Positions 53,421 to 61,990 of a DNA stretch of 64,000 bases are shown piece after piece. Positions within the stretch are counted from its first letter, which is position 1. Each line of letters begins with the position of its first letter. This DNA comes from Methanosarcina acetivorans C2A. GTDB taxonomy: Archaea; Halobacteriota; Methanosarcinia; Methanosarcinales; Methanosarcinaceae. The translations under genes and the position numbers were made by a program. The stretch covers positions 4,774,001 through 4,838,000 of the forward strand of contig NC_003552.1 in the NCBI RefSeq assembly GCF_000007345.1, in the 5' to 3' direction. Under the pieces are notes generated by a model, which was not told where the DNA came from, searched no databases, and saw nothing but the letters and a program-made list of their open reading frames with translations.

Positions 53421-53608
53421 AGCGTCGAAGCTCGGCATGGGAAAAGGCCCCCTCCCTGGCAATGCTCCTTGCAGGCATGGTCCTCAGCCTCCCAAACATG
53501 ATCGTAACCAACAGGATCATGAAGCCGAAGTGTGCGGCACTCTATATCTCCCTGGTTGTGCTGATCGCAACCTTTTCGGGTTTGATCTACGGAAGCCTGG
53601 TGACATGA
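53421..53608 (+). pseudogene. C-terminal remnant of a PF03773-type permease
   Basis: In one frame it reads SLAMLLAGMVLSLPNMIVTN followed by RIM..., YISLVVLIATFSGLIYGSL and a stop at 53606-53608. This matches the last 55 residues of the permease at 58922-59974. Everything upstream of that is lost. The copy is followed by a thioredoxin-like remnant, as in the intact units. Confidence 0.88.
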
Positions 53609-53660
53609 GCAATGCAGAACATATTTCAAATTTGACCTAATTACTTAACAAAAAACAGGC

Positions 53661-53824
53661 GTAAAGGAAACTGGCGTGGATGCCTAAGTCGTCAAGGTGA
53701 AGACTTTGATGAGATCCTTAATTACGGAATCATGATCATTCCAGACCTTGTGGTTGACGGGGATGTCAAGGTCGCAGGCAAGATGCCGGCCCCTGAAGAA
53801 ATCAGGAAATGGATAACGGAATAA
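53661..53824 (+). pseudogene. Remnant of the thioredoxin-like protein gene
   Basis: Bases from 53661 align with the 60086 gene from KETGVDA onward: an in-frame TAA follows VDA, one base is missing a few codons later, and then EDFDEILNYGIMIIPDLVVD and GDVKVAGKMPAPEEIRKWITE run to a stop at 53822-53824. The N-terminal part with the CxKC active site is gone. Confidence 0.88.
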
Positions 53825-54014
53825 AGTAGAGAAGAATGAAGTATTCTTTTCTCTATTTTCCCCCTCTACTTCCCATTCCTTAACTGCAGGCTAAATTTCA
53901 CAAACTTTTTACCAGACCTGATTTCCCAACATTGCTTTCCGAAGCAATTTTCAGAACCTGATGATCAAGGTTTAATTTTCCGGACATTATTGCCACCGTA
54001 ATTCGGAAGCAGAG

Positions 54015-55266
54015 TCAGACAATCTCCAGATATTCCAGCATCAGAGCGTCCATGAGTTCATCCGTTTTGGTTTCGTTGGTGCCGTAGAGCTCAACGAGAT
54101 AGTCCCGTATCCAGGGTTCGAGTTCCACGTCGGAAAAGCACCCGGAATAAACGGCTTTTGCCTCGATCATCAGGTTGATCGGAAATTCGAGCCTTTCGGA
54201 TTTGCAGGGTGTGGCTGCGAGAGAGTAAACTTCCCGGAGTGCCAGAAGTTCCTGGATGGTGCTGTACTGGGAATCTTCATAGAGCTGGCGCGGGTGGTAT
54301 CCACTCCAGGTGCACAAAATGATCTTGTCCGGGTCAAGGGAAAGTATCTGCTCAGCGGAAACCATGTTCATGCCGGGTTCGATATACACGCTGCAGGAAT
54401 TGATAATTTCTGCCATCATAGCCACCTCGGTTGATCCTGAGCCGAAAGCGTAACCTGCCCCACCTTTGTCTTTAGCCCATGTAGGAGCGCCGAAGTACAG
54501 CACCCATTTTTTCTCCTCCTCAGGGATATCGGCCGTCCGGCTGCGAATGAACTCCACATGCGAACTGACAGTCTCCACGATCTTTTCTGCTTCGTCCTCT
54601 TTTCCAAAAACATCACCCAGTAGCCTTATTTCTTAGTACATGGTTTCCACACTGGGTTCTTCGTAACAGGAAGGTACTTCAGCACCACAACAGAGATGCC
54701 CATCGCCTCTCCATCGCCTCTATGCCTCTATCTGGGAGAAACTTCTCCGTGTTCTCGTCCTGATCCTCAAGGCACCGGAGAATGAGGAGATCAGGGTTGA
54801 GGGATGCGATTGTCTCCACGTTAGGAGGACCATAGGAAACACCGAAACCTCCCACATTCGTAACGTTGTCAAGCCCTGGGTTGAGGATTTTACCTATTCA
54901 GGTGTTCACCGTATAATCGGTTCCTTTCCACACGTACTGGCCCGTCTGAAGCGGTTTATCATACACGCTACCTCCTACGATCCGGTCTTCTACCCCGAAG
55001 GTATACATCGTGGTATCAATTAACGACCTGCTGATGGCAACAATCTTTTGCGGTTCTGAGGGGATAACGACCTCCTTTCCCCGCATGTCGGTAACCGTGC
55101 GATACTGCACCAGAGTGGATGAATCGGGGCCAGAGGAAGCGGAACTGGAGAGTTAGGAATCAGAGAGGTCGGAACTTGAAGAAGTTTCCGCAGTGTCGAC
55201 ACATCCCGAGACAAGAAGAGCTGTAAGGAGTACACTGACGAGGGCAAAAAAGGGAATTAAGCGCAC
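54015..55266 (-). pseudogene. Decayed Fe/corrinoid-type ABC binding lipoprotein
   Basis: The gene opened at GTG 55266, overlapping the end of the methyltransferase gene, and encodes a lipoprotein signal (TALLVSGCVDT). An in-frame TAG follows at about 55152. Then come TVTDMRGKEVVIPSEPQKIVAISR, a broken middle with another stop near 54634 and at least one frameshift, and an intact C-terminal 188 codons (54578-54015: SSHVEFIRSRTADIPEEEKKWVLYFG through PWIRDYLVELYG). The layout is that of class III binding proteins. Confidence 0.85.
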
Positions 55267-56099
55267 TGGTCCACCTCCCACCAGAGTTTTACGCGCATTG
55301 AATTTTCGGAAAGAACGAATTCGCCTCCTTCTTTCTTCAGGACGGAAGAGAGATATTCCCTGAGTATTTTTTCCTGGGCATCTGTCTCAACATGGTATTC
55401 CCGCTTGAAGTTCTCGACAGCCGCATCAAAGTCGGGGAATGTGCGGGTATACAACAACTGTAACGTTTCCATATTCGGGTAGATTCCCATGTCATAGAGG
55501 ACATGGAAAAGCACGTCGGCCTTTGGCCCGGAACGGTATTCCTGACCGTGCAGGGCTGGCCAGAGGTCAATCATCCACTGTTCCCAGGGGGAACTTCCCA
55601 AAAACCAGTAGAGACAAACGCGCTTTGTTGCCAGTTTACACATCTTTTCCACGGCGGCACGGATGTCCGGCATTCCCAGGGAGTATGAAGCAAATACGAC
55701 GTCATAAGGACCCGAAAGTTCTGCAGGGTCGATGTCTTCCCACCGCTTTGAAACGATCTCCAGGTTCTCAACCCCTTCTTTTTGGGCGAACTCCTTCATG
55801 ACCTCAACCATGCCTGCAGCAGGTTCCACGGCAGTCACGTGGGCACAGCGGGAGGCAAGAGGCACTGCAAGGGTTCCAGGCCCGGCTCCGACATCAAGCA
55901 CTCTGGAAGCAGGTCCTACTCCCAGATCGGAAAAGACCTTGGCAACTCTTTGAGGGTTTTTGTTTGAACGCTCGAGAAATTCAAGGGCACTCTCCCGGGA
56001 TTCCCATATTGATGCACACTCTCCTTTCCTTCTTCTGGAAAGGTTCTGCTCGTGGAGGTCTTTCCAGACCTCGTTCCAGTCAATCTCGTGAATATCCAT
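55257..56099 (-). CDS. SAM-dependent methyltransferase linked to the decayed ABC transporter
   Basis: This 280-residue class I methyltransferase has motif I VLDVGAGPGTLAVPLA, VTAVEPAAGMVEVM, RWEDIDPAEL and YDVVFASYSLGM. The start ATG 56099 (MDIHEIDWNEVW) follows AAGGAG; the frame is open further upstream but that part overlaps the ATPase remnant. The reading frame is undamaged although both neighbours in the operon are broken. Such enzymes accompany metal/chelate ABC transporters in methanogens; the substrate is unknown. Confidence 0.8.
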   Translation of the reverse strand: MDIHEIDWNEVWKDLHEQNLSRRRKGECASIWESRESALEFLERSNKNPQRVAKVFSDLGVGPASRVLDVGAGPGTLAVPLASRCAHVTAVEPAAGMVEVMKEFAQKEGVENLEIVSKRWEDIDPAELSGPYDVVFASYSLGMPDIRAAVEKMCKLATKRVCLYWFLGSSPWEQWMIDLWPALHGQEYRSGPKADVLFHVLYDMGIYPNMETLQLLYTRTFPDFDAAVENFKREYHVETDAQEKILREYLSSVLKKEGGEFVLSENSMRVKLWWEVDQCA

Positions 56100-56181
56100 T
56101 TCTTTTTTCTCCTTCCAGACTCTGTATAACTTGGCTGCTGACCTTGAATTCGTGAGCAGCATATGGATCATTGTCATTTTA

Positions 56182-56634
56182 TCAGATCGTCGTCGTTTTT
56201 TCCGAAGCACTGCAGTCGCCGGCAGCAATACAGAGGGGAATAACCATCTGAGTGTCAGCCATTGATCGGACAGTACAGGTATTTTCGTAAATTCTGCCCA
56301 GCCCCTCTTCTGTAATGACCTCCTTCGGCTTGCCATTTGAGATAACAGTGCCATCAGCCATGACCACTACACGGTCACAGAACCACGCGACATGGTTGGG
56401 ATCGTGGCTGCAGGCTAGGATTGCTTTTTCCTCTTCTGCGATCTCACACATGATTTCCCAGATATGCATCTGGTTCTGAAAATCAAGGGCTGTGGTGGGT
56501 TCGTCAAGAAACATCAGCGGTGTGTCCTGTGCAAGTGACGCAATAATGAAGATTTTATTCAGCTCAGAAAAACCCTCAACTTCTTCCCACCCTATCCTTT
56601 TGAAAATATTATGCAGTTTCGTATATTCAGTCAT
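56182..56634 (-). pseudogene. Truncated ABC transporter ATPase (FecE type)
   Basis: The C-terminal half of a FecE-type ATPase is recognisable: PLMFLDEPTTALD (Walker B and D-loop), ACSHDPNHVAWFCDRVVVMADG. Walker A and the Q-loop are absent, and the signature LSGGE is lost (sequence SELNKIFIIASLAQ at that place). No permease gene accompanies it. It is a relic of the same transporter as the binding-protein pseudogene. Confidence 0.8.
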
Positions 56635-56959
56635 CTAATATACTGCTCCGGAAAATATGATACGCATCGGGGTCGCGGGCTAAATTAGTACATAAACAAA
56701 AATATTCACATAAAATACCTTACTTTTCTTATTTAATTAATTGTAATACATATATATTTCGTTTTTATTAGCAAATAATCACAAGAATATGAAATTAAAA
56801 ATTACCAGATGCGGAGAAGAAAGGGAGAGAACAGGAAAGAAAGAAGAAAAAGAGAAGGGTGAGGAAGGCAAAAGGTAAGGATTCTATAAACAGGAAGTAT
56901 TTATTCGAAAAGGAAGAGGAAAATAAAAAGTTTTGAAATTAGGAGATTTGGCACAGGAG
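56635..56959. other. AT-rich intergenic region
   Basis: No gene is seen on either strand. The sequence is A-rich on the plus strand, with AGAAAGGGAGAG/GGAAAG purine runs at about 56815-56930. Confidence 0.4.
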
Positions 56960-57176
56960 TATCTATCAACACAGCAGTGCATCACCTCGACTTCTATTCT
57001 TTCATGTTCTTCTTCATCAAGAAGGGCAGCTTTAATGTGTTCAACAGGAAGGCACATATTTTCCGCAACATAAGAGCTTTCTCTTTCATACGGATTTACC
57101 AGGTTAATCCATACTCCATTTTCGACCTATTCAGAGTTATCATTCCGAAATCTATTGATTTGAATAGCTGAACCAT
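56960..57176 (-). pseudogene. N-terminal fragment of a CorA-type divalent cation transporter
   Basis: On the minus strand from ATG 57176 the frame reads VQLFKSIDFGMITLNR, then shifts by one, and continues ENGVWINLVNPYERESSYVA and EHIKAALLDEEEHERIEVEV. The WINLVNP...E and DEEEHERIEVE pattern is the N-terminal domain of CorA. The rest, including the membrane part with the GMN motif, is absent. Confidence 0.7.
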
Positions 57177-57363
57177 GTTTGATTCTTTCCGCCTTATTCG
57201 GTTTTTATGAGATAAAGATCTCTACTCTATAAAAATGGAAAGCTACAAGCCTTAAGCACGACATAGTTAGAGATAAATTTGCATAAGCAAAGAGAAAGAG
57301 TAAAGTTTTGTACAGACCATTATTTTTGCGTAAACTATTTCACCATCATTAAACCTCTGTAAC

Positions 57364-57425
57364 AATGGTGATGAGGTCCACCCTGATAATTGTCAAAACC
57401 GCTTATGCTGATGACTTCTACACAA
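57364..57425 (+). promoter_or_regulatory. Fluoride riboswitch (crcB motif)
   Basis: The leader of crcB contains GGTGATGAGGTCCACC, then AAAACCGC and GCTGATGACTTCTAC, in the order and spacing of the fluoride-sensing crcB RNA motif (the GGnGATGG-start stem, the pseudoknot ACCGC, and the CTGATGAC...CTAC core). It ends about 17 bp before the crcB start, so it probably controls translation or early transcription in response to fluoride. Confidence 0.85.
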
Positions 57426-57441
57426 CTATCATGGTGTTGAC

Positions 57442-57837
57442 ATGTATACAATTCTATTAATAGGCATAGGTGGTTTTATAGGCGCCGTCCTGAGATATTC
57501 CTTAAGTGGGTGGGTGCAGAACAGTTTTGTTAATTTTCCGTTAGGTACTTTGGTTGTAAACATCGTGGGGAGTTTCTTTTTAGGTTTGGTCATGTATCTT
57601 TCTGAATACCAAGGACTGTTTAGCGAAGAAACAAGAATACTCCTGACAATCGGTTTGCTAGGTGCCTTTACAACATTATCAACATTTAGTTACGAATCAT
57701 TCAGATTATTAGAAAGTTCAAAATTAATGCAATTAACAATGAATATAGTGGCAACGGTATTATTTTCCATATTTGCAGTATATTTAGGAAAGATTTCAGC
57801 CTTGAATTTAGCCGCATACCTGAGGGGGATTAAATGA
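57442..57837 (+). CDS. crcB: Fluoride exporter CrcB/Fluc
   Basis: This 131-residue protein has four transmembrane helices and the Fluc signatures GGFIGAVLRYSLS, FPLGTLVVNIVGSFFLG and GLLGAFTTLSTFSYE. It forms a dual-topology dimeric channel that lets fluoride out of the cell. It follows a fluoride riboswitch and overlaps the DUF190 gene by 4 bp (ATGA), so these form one operon. Confidence 0.95.
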   Translation: MYTILLIGIGGFIGAVLRYSLSGWVQNSFVNFPLGTLVVNIVGSFFLGLVMYLSEYQGLFSEETRILLTIGLLGAFTTLSTFSYESFRLLESSKLMQLTMNIVATVLFSIFAVYLGKISALNLAAYLRGIK

Positions 57838-58163
57838 AAAAAGAGTCGTCAGCAATACTACTGAGGATATTCATAGGAGAGTCTGATAAACACAAAGGCA
57901 AGCCGCTATATATGCATATAGTTGAGATGCTTAAAGAAGAAGGAATAGCAGGAGCAACTGTTTTTAGAGGAATTACAGGTTTTGGGAAACAGAGCTACAT
58001 TCATACGACCTCTATACTTCGCTTATCAACCGACCTGCCAATACTCATTGAAGTTGCTGATACAGAAGAAAATATTGCTAAGATCAGGCCGAAGTTAGAC
58101 GAAATAATTACCGAGGGTTTGGTTACAGAAGAAAAGGTAAAAATTGTGTTTTATGGATCTTGA
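57834..58163 (+). CDS. DUF190 family protein, partner of CrcB
   Basis: This 109-residue cytoplasmic protein of the DUF190 family has a PII-like ferredoxin fold, with AILLRIFIGESDKHKGKPLYMHIVEML, GATVFRGITGFG and LPILIEVADTEE. DUF190 proteins are commonly encoded with crcB. A regulatory or sensing role at the channel is inference from the fold and linkage. ATGA overlap with crcB. Confidence 0.92.
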   Translation: MKKESSAILLRIFIGESDKHKGKPLYMHIVEMLKEEGIAGATVFRGITGFGKQSYIHTTSILRLSTDLPILIEVADTEENIAKIRPKLDEIITEGLVTEEKVKIVFYGS

Positions 58164-58234
58164 CAAAAAGAAATCAGATATTCTTTGCCGGGGAGTCTGA
58201 AAATTACAGAAGCTGATGACACTGTATCGACCTA

Positions 58235-58562
58235 TTAGCGAGAGACGTAAAACATAATGAAAACATCCACAAACGTTATTATTACCCCTATGATCATATC
58301 TGTCAGGTATCTTCTTATCGACAAAAAGATCCCAGATCAGAGAGAAAACAATGAAAATCCCTCCGTGTGCAGCATAAACTCTGCCGAAATGTGATGGCTG
58401 AAAGGTTGGAATGATTCCGCAGACAGCTAACATCAATCTACCCAGAGGCCCGAATACTGCTCTCATATTATTCCTTAACCACAAACAGATCAGATATCCG
58501 CCTCTTATTTCAAACAGGGCGGCCAGGAAAAAAGGACAAAGGGAGACTCCCAGCTCAATCAT
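58235..58562 (-). pseudogene. YnfA/UPF0060-family membrane protein with a frameshift
   Basis: The frame from ATG 58562 encodes FFLAALFEIRGGYLICLWLR, FQPSHFGRVYAAHGGIFIVFS and LIWDLFVDKKIPDRYD, the UPF0060 pattern. After that one base appears to be missing near 58290; in the next frame IIGVIITFVDVFIMFYVSR ends at a stop at 58235-58237, restoring a protein of about 108 residues. The start overlaps the stop of a short upstream frame (GSLDIYGLIDTLIILLEVS...), which may be a remnant of a second small membrane protein. Confidence 0.8.
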
Positions 58563-58825
58563 GCAGCATCCTCCTTTCTTGGCCAGTAATAGATAATTGA
58601 GACTTCGAGAAGAATTATCAAGGTGTCTATCAGACCATAAATGTCAAGGGAGCCGTTTTACCGAAAATCCAGTTCTGAAGAGAATAAACAACAACAGCCC
58701 TAAAAGAATAAACAGCAGTTTTGAAGAGAATAAACAGCAACATCAGCTCTTAAACTCCAGAAGAATGTAAACTGGGTTTAAAGAGTTGAAAACACGAGGG
58801 TGAATATAGACTGGAAAGGAAAATT
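58563..58825. other. Intergenic region with short GAATAAACA repeats
   Basis: AGAGAATAAACAACAACAG, AAAGAATAAACAGCAG and AGAGAATAAACAGCAACATC recur between about 58678 and 58745. No further gene is supported apart from the short frame coupled to the YnfA remnant on the minus strand. Confidence 0.45.
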
Positions 58826-58845
58826 ATTTCAAATATATTTGAAAT
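58826..58845 (+). promoter_or_regulatory. Operator 1 of the permease operon
   Basis: ATTTCAAATATATTTGAAAT is a perfect 20-bp palindrome just upstream of the TATA box (TTTTATATAGG at about 58852). A second copy of the core TTTCAAAT-AG-ATTTGAAA lies on the other side of the TATA box. ArsR-type repressors bind such sites. Confidence 0.75.
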
Positions 58846-58865
58846 AGGAAATTTTATATAGGTTT

Positions 58866-58883
58866 TTTCAAATAGATTTGAAA
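58866..58883 (+). promoter_or_regulatory. Operator 2 of the permease operon
   Basis: TTTCAAAT-AG-ATTTGAAA (18 bp, perfect arms) lies at the expected transcription start, 20 bp after the TATA box and 39 bp before the permease start codon. Together with operator 1 it brackets the promoter. Confidence 0.75.
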
Positions 58884-58921
58884 TAACAGGATAAATCTGG
58901 AAAATCCTCCCTGGTGGAAAA

Positions 58922-59974
58922 ATGACTCTTGATTATCTCACTTATCTCATATCAGTAGGGCTTCAGTCCGTGCAGGAGTACCTGGCGCTCCATGTGCTGA
59001 TGTGCCTTGTACCGGCCTTTTTTCTGGCTGGTGCGATTGCCTCCCTCTTTTCCAAGGAATCGGTGTTGAAGTTCTTCGGAGCGGATGCCCCCAAATATGT
59101 CTCTTATACGGTAGCTGCGGTTTCAGGTTGCTTACTTGCGGTCTGCAGCTGCACGGTCCTTCCCCTTTTTGCAGGAATTTACAAGCGAGGAGCAGGTATA
59201 GGCCCTGCAACCACATTTTTGTTTTCGGCCCCTGCAATCAATATCCTTGCAATTGTCTACACTGCAAAGATCCTGGGATATGACCTGGGAGCAGCACGGG
59301 CTTTTGCAGCAGTGACCCTTTCCGTACTTGTGGGCATAATAATGTCTCTTGCCTATGAAAGGAAAGACACGGAAAGAAAGCCCATAAAAACCTTCGGAGA
59401 AGCAGAGCACAAACACAGCGTTCAACTTTTCGTCCTGCTCATCGTCGTCCTCATAGCCCCAGAATTGATGTCCTCCTGGGGCTGGAAGTACACGTTCCAG
59501 ATACTTGCCTGGGCTCCCCTGATCGGACTTACTGCATATCTCTCATACAGGTGGTTCTCAAAAGAAGAGATCAACAGCTGGATGGGAGAAACCTGGTTCC
59601 TGATAAAGCAAATTACCCCCCTGCTCCTGCTGGGAGTGTTCTTCGCAGGGATTGCGGTCGTTGTGCTCCCCAAAGAGTATGTAGCAGCTTTTGTGGGCGG
59701 AAATTCTCTGACTTCAAACTTCATCTCTTCCATAGCAGGAGCCCTTATGTATTTCTCAACCCTCACGGAAGTGCCAATCATCAAAGCCCTGACCTTGCTC
59801 GGAATGGGGGCAGGCCCTTCCCTTGCCATGCTCCTTGCAGGCCCTGCACTCAGCCTTCCTAACATGATCGTGATCAACAGGATAATGGGCGTAAAAAAAG
59901 GCATGACTTACATCTGCCTTGTAGTTTTGATTGCAACCTTTTCAGGCTACGTTTTCGGGAGCATGTTCGCATGA
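58922..59974 (+). CDS. PF03773 (ArsP/DUF318)-type permease
   Basis: This 350-residue membrane protein has about eight to ten transmembrane segments. The family motif is visible as AVCSCTVLPLFAGIYKRGAGIGPATTFLFSAPAIN, with CSC inside the membrane, and the second half has STLTEVPIIKALTLLGMGAGPSLAMLLAGPALSLPNM. Some members export trivalent organoarsenicals (ArsP); others are of unknown substrate. It is followed 111 bp later by a thioredoxin-like gene. A C-terminal remnant of a further copy lies at 53421. Confidence 0.88.
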   Translation: MTLDYLTYLISVGLQSVQEYLALHVLMCLVPAFFLAGAIASLFSKESVLKFFGADAPKYVSYTVAAVSGCLLAVCSCTVLPLFAGIYKRGAGIGPATTFLFSAPAINILAIVYTAKILGYDLGAARAFAAVTLSVLVGIIMSLAYERKDTERKPIKTFGEAEHKHSVQLFVLLIVVLIAPELMSSWGWKYTFQILAWAPLIGLTAYLSYRWFSKEEINSWMGETWFLIKQITPLLLLGVFFAGIAVVVLPKEYVAAFVGGNSLTSNFISSIAGALMYFSTLTEVPIIKALTLLGMGAGPSLAMLLAGPALSLPNMIVINRIMGVKKGMTYICLVVLIATFSGYVFGSMFA

Positions 59975-60085
59975 AGGGAGTTCGGTCGAATCAAATAAGA
60001 TAGAGTCCTAATGAGTTTTAAATAACCATATAAAGCTACTATATAAAGTACCATATTAACAGAATCAAATTAACAAGGTGAAACA

Positions 60086-60319
60086 ATGAGAATCGAAGTA
60101 CTGGGTTCAGGTTGTGCAAAGTGTAACAAGACCAAAGAACTGGCAGAAAAAGCCGTTAAAGAAACGGGCGTGGATGCGGAAATCGTCAAGGTAGAAGACT
60201 TTGACAAAATCCTGGAATACGGGGTCATGGTCACCCCTGCCCTTGTGATTGATGGCGATGTTAAAATAGCAGGCAAGGTCCCGAGTGTAGAAGACATCAA
60301 GAAATGGATTACAAAATAA
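60086..60319 (+). CDS. Thioredoxin-like small redox protein (redox-active disulfide protein 2 family)
   Basis: This 77-residue glutaredoxin/thioredoxin-fold protein begins MRIEVLGSGCAKCNKTKELAEKAV, with the active site CAKC at residues 10-13 and the cis-Pro in MVTPALVIDG. It matches the TIGR00412-type archaeal proteins. Cytoplasmic disulfide exchange or metal(loid) reduction with the permease is inferred. It is paralogous to the gene at 63070. The start follows AAGGTG. Confidence 0.92.
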   Translation: MRIEVLGSGCAKCNKTKELAEKAVKETGVDAEIVKVEDFDKILEYGVMVTPALVIDGDVKIAGKVPSVEDIKKWITK

Positions 60320-60432
60320 CAGACAACAAAACGGCCTGAAAAACCAATAGAAATCCAAATTGAAATTGAAAATTAAAATAGAAAATCGAAATCGATGATT
60401 AAAATTGAGAATTAAAACCAGATTAAGGTAGT

Positions 60433-60825
60433 GTGAAAAAAATGGCAGAAGAAACAAAATGTGCGTGTGGTTCGGCAAATGTGGCAATTTTCCCCTGTGT
60501 GGGAGCGGCAAATGTCGGCCAGCTCTCAAATAAAATTGCAATCGAACTCGAAAAACAGGGAATAGGAAACCTGATGTGTACCGTAGGTATAGGTGCTCGA
60601 GCTCCCGGACTCATGAAATCCGCCGAATCTTCCGACAGGATTATGACCATCGACGGCTGCCCGGTAAACTGCGCAACCAAAACCATGGAACTGGCAGGTT
60701 TCAGGGTTGACCGCCAGATAGTAATTTCCGACCTCGGAATTAAGAAAACAAAAGACAGGGATCTTAAGGACGAAGAGGTCGCAGAAGTCCTTGGAAAAGT
60801 TCTGGAGATCCTGCAGTCCGAATAA
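60433..60825 (+). CDS. DGC-domain protein (putative metal-binding)
   Basis: This protein of about 130 residues has CACG near the start, FPCVGAANVGQLSNKIA, CTVGIGA and the name-giving DGCPVNCATK motif (about 76-85), which together place several Cys for zinc or iron-sulfur binding. Function of the family is not established. The start is GTG 60433; ATG 60442 is also possible. It is in the same direction as the permease-thioredoxin pair, 113 bp downstream, and followed by a T-rich tract. Confidence 0.82.
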   Translation: MKKMAEETKCACGSANVAIFPCVGAANVGQLSNKIAIELEKQGIGNLMCTVGIGARAPGLMKSAESSDRIMTIDGCPVNCATKTMELAGFRVDRQIVISDLGIKKTKDRDLKDEEVAEVLGKVLEILQSE

Positions 60826-60834
60826 TCCCAACCT

Positions 60835-60880
60835 TTTTTCATTTTATTTTCATTTTATTTTCATTTTATTTTCATCTTCA
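60835..60880 (+). terminator. T-rich tandem repeats acting as probable terminator
   Basis: CTTTTTTC is followed by three exact copies of ATTTTATTTTC (60841-60873) and more T-rich sequence right after the DGC gene. Archaeal RNA polymerase stops at such T-tracts. Confidence 0.6.
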
Positions 60881-61002
60881 TTTTATCGTAATTTTCATCT
60901 TATCTTTGCCTTCATTTTATCGTAATTTATATTGTGATTTCATCTTCTGCTAAAATTCACCGATTTTCCACCAATCAAAATTCAGAAAACTATATATCCA
61001 AA

Positions 61003-61024
61003 CATATCATTATTCATTGATATG
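61003..61024 (+). promoter_or_regulatory. Operator at the arsR start codon
   Basis: CATATCA-TTATTCAT-TGATATG has perfect 7-bp arms and overlaps the ATG of the ArsR gene; the TATA box ACTATATATCC lies just upstream. It fits autoregulation. Confidence 0.65.
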
Positions 61025-61282
61025 AGCGATGAAGAAAACGTACAGCTCTTCAAAGCCTTAAGTGAAGAAACGCGGTACAAAATCATCAAGGTCCTGCTTA
61101 AAGGGGAGCGATGCGCCTGTGAGATTCCTGACCTCATAGGCAAGACCCAGTCCAACACCTCGATGCACCTGGCAAAACTGCAGGATTGGGGCATCATTAA
61201 GGTCAGAAAGGACGGAAAAATGAGGCTTTATTCCATAGATAATGAAAAAATCCGGGAAATTATGAAAATAGTAGAAGAATAA
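61022..61282 (+). CDS. ArsR/SmtB-family transcription regulator
   Basis: This 86-residue winged-helix repressor has FKALSEETRYKIIKVLLKGERCACEIPDLIGKTQSNTSMHLAKL. The CxC in ERCACEIP is at the place of the thiol metal site (CVCDL) of ArsR, where As(III)/Sb(III) or similar soft ions bind and release the DNA. Recognition helix SNTSMHLAKLQ and wing KVRKDGKMRLYSI follow. It lies between two permease units with similar palindromes and probably controls both. Confidence 0.93.
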   Translation: MSDEENVQLFKALSEETRYKIIKVLLKGERCACEIPDLIGKTQSNTSMHLAKLQDWGIIKVRKDGKMRLYSIDNEKIREIMKIVEE

Positions 61283-61547
61283 GTTTCATTTCAGTCCGTT
61301 AGTCCTTTTTGGCGCTTTTTTAGTAATTTAGCCATTTTTGGAGTTTTTTTAATAATTTAGTCCTTTTTGTCCTTCAGCCCGTTTCCATTTCTTAGACCTT
61401 TTTATGGATCCTTACTATTTTTCAGTCCTTATTTCAGTTCCGTTCCAATAATCAGGCAACTCCCGCATCAATCCCATCCCGCATATCAACTCCCACGTAC
61501 CAAATTCCATACGAGCCCGTATGTGCCGGGGAAGATCAAGATCGGGA

Positions 61548-61712
61548 TTAATAACGGCAACAGTCACAGTCGCCCCTGCATGAAGGAAGAATGTTCTGGT
61601 TTCCTCTCTCCACTTCCCAGCATTCAAAACAGAGCTTTACTGTGCCAAGTTCTCTGTGCTTTACTTTCAGCAACGAATATTCATCCTTCCCGCAGATAGA
61701 ACATATAACCAT
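61548..61712 (-). CDS. Small cysteine-rich zinc-finger-like protein
   Basis: This 54-residue protein starts at ATG 61712 behind GAGGT. It has CSIC (4-7), CFEC (28-31), then CRGDCDCC near the C-terminus: eight Cys in 54 residues. The sequence between them (GKDEYSLLKVKHRELGTVKL) is a normal zinc-ribbon strand pattern. It lies opposite the flanking genes, between arsR and the second permease. Metal binding, perhaps metallothionein-like or a zinc ribbon, is likely. Confidence 0.72.
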   Translation of the reverse strand: MVICSICGKDEYSLLKVKHRELGTVKLCFECWEVERGNQNILPSCRGDCDCCRY

Positions 61713-61911
61713 TTTAAAACCTCAGTTAAAATTTTCTCCCAGCTTACTGTGAAAGTCCTTTTTTGTATTCAGAATATACGGAATATATAGAATAAGATAT
61801 TGAACCCGACCTATTTTGAGATTTTGCTGTGATAAGAGATTCGGGTCCTGACTCAAGTATTTTCATAAAAAGCTTCATCAAAGCGACAGGTTTATATCAA
61901 AAAAACAATAT

Positions 61912-61927
61912 ATCAATATATATTGAT
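61912..61927 (+). promoter_or_regulatory. Operator of the second permease operon
   Basis: ATCAATATATATTGAT is a perfect 16-bp palindrome 64 bp before the permease start; a TATA-like TTTATATC lies 20 bp upstream of it. Its core TCAATATATATTGA differs at two positions from TCAAATATATTTGA in the 58922 promoter. Confidence 0.7.
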
Positions 61928-61990
61928 TCAATTGGATGAGAACTGAGTATCCAAAACGAGCAAAAATAAACAGAAAGGAAGGAACTTAAA

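Noticed and set aside
56977-57171. 64-codon plus-strand frame
   Set aside because: The minus strand over the same bases matches the CorA N-terminal domain, so the plus frame is a shadow.
61367-61699. 110-codon plus-strand frame
   Set aside because: It lies opposite the eight-Cys small gene and is Pro/Ser/Phe-rich without a start signal.
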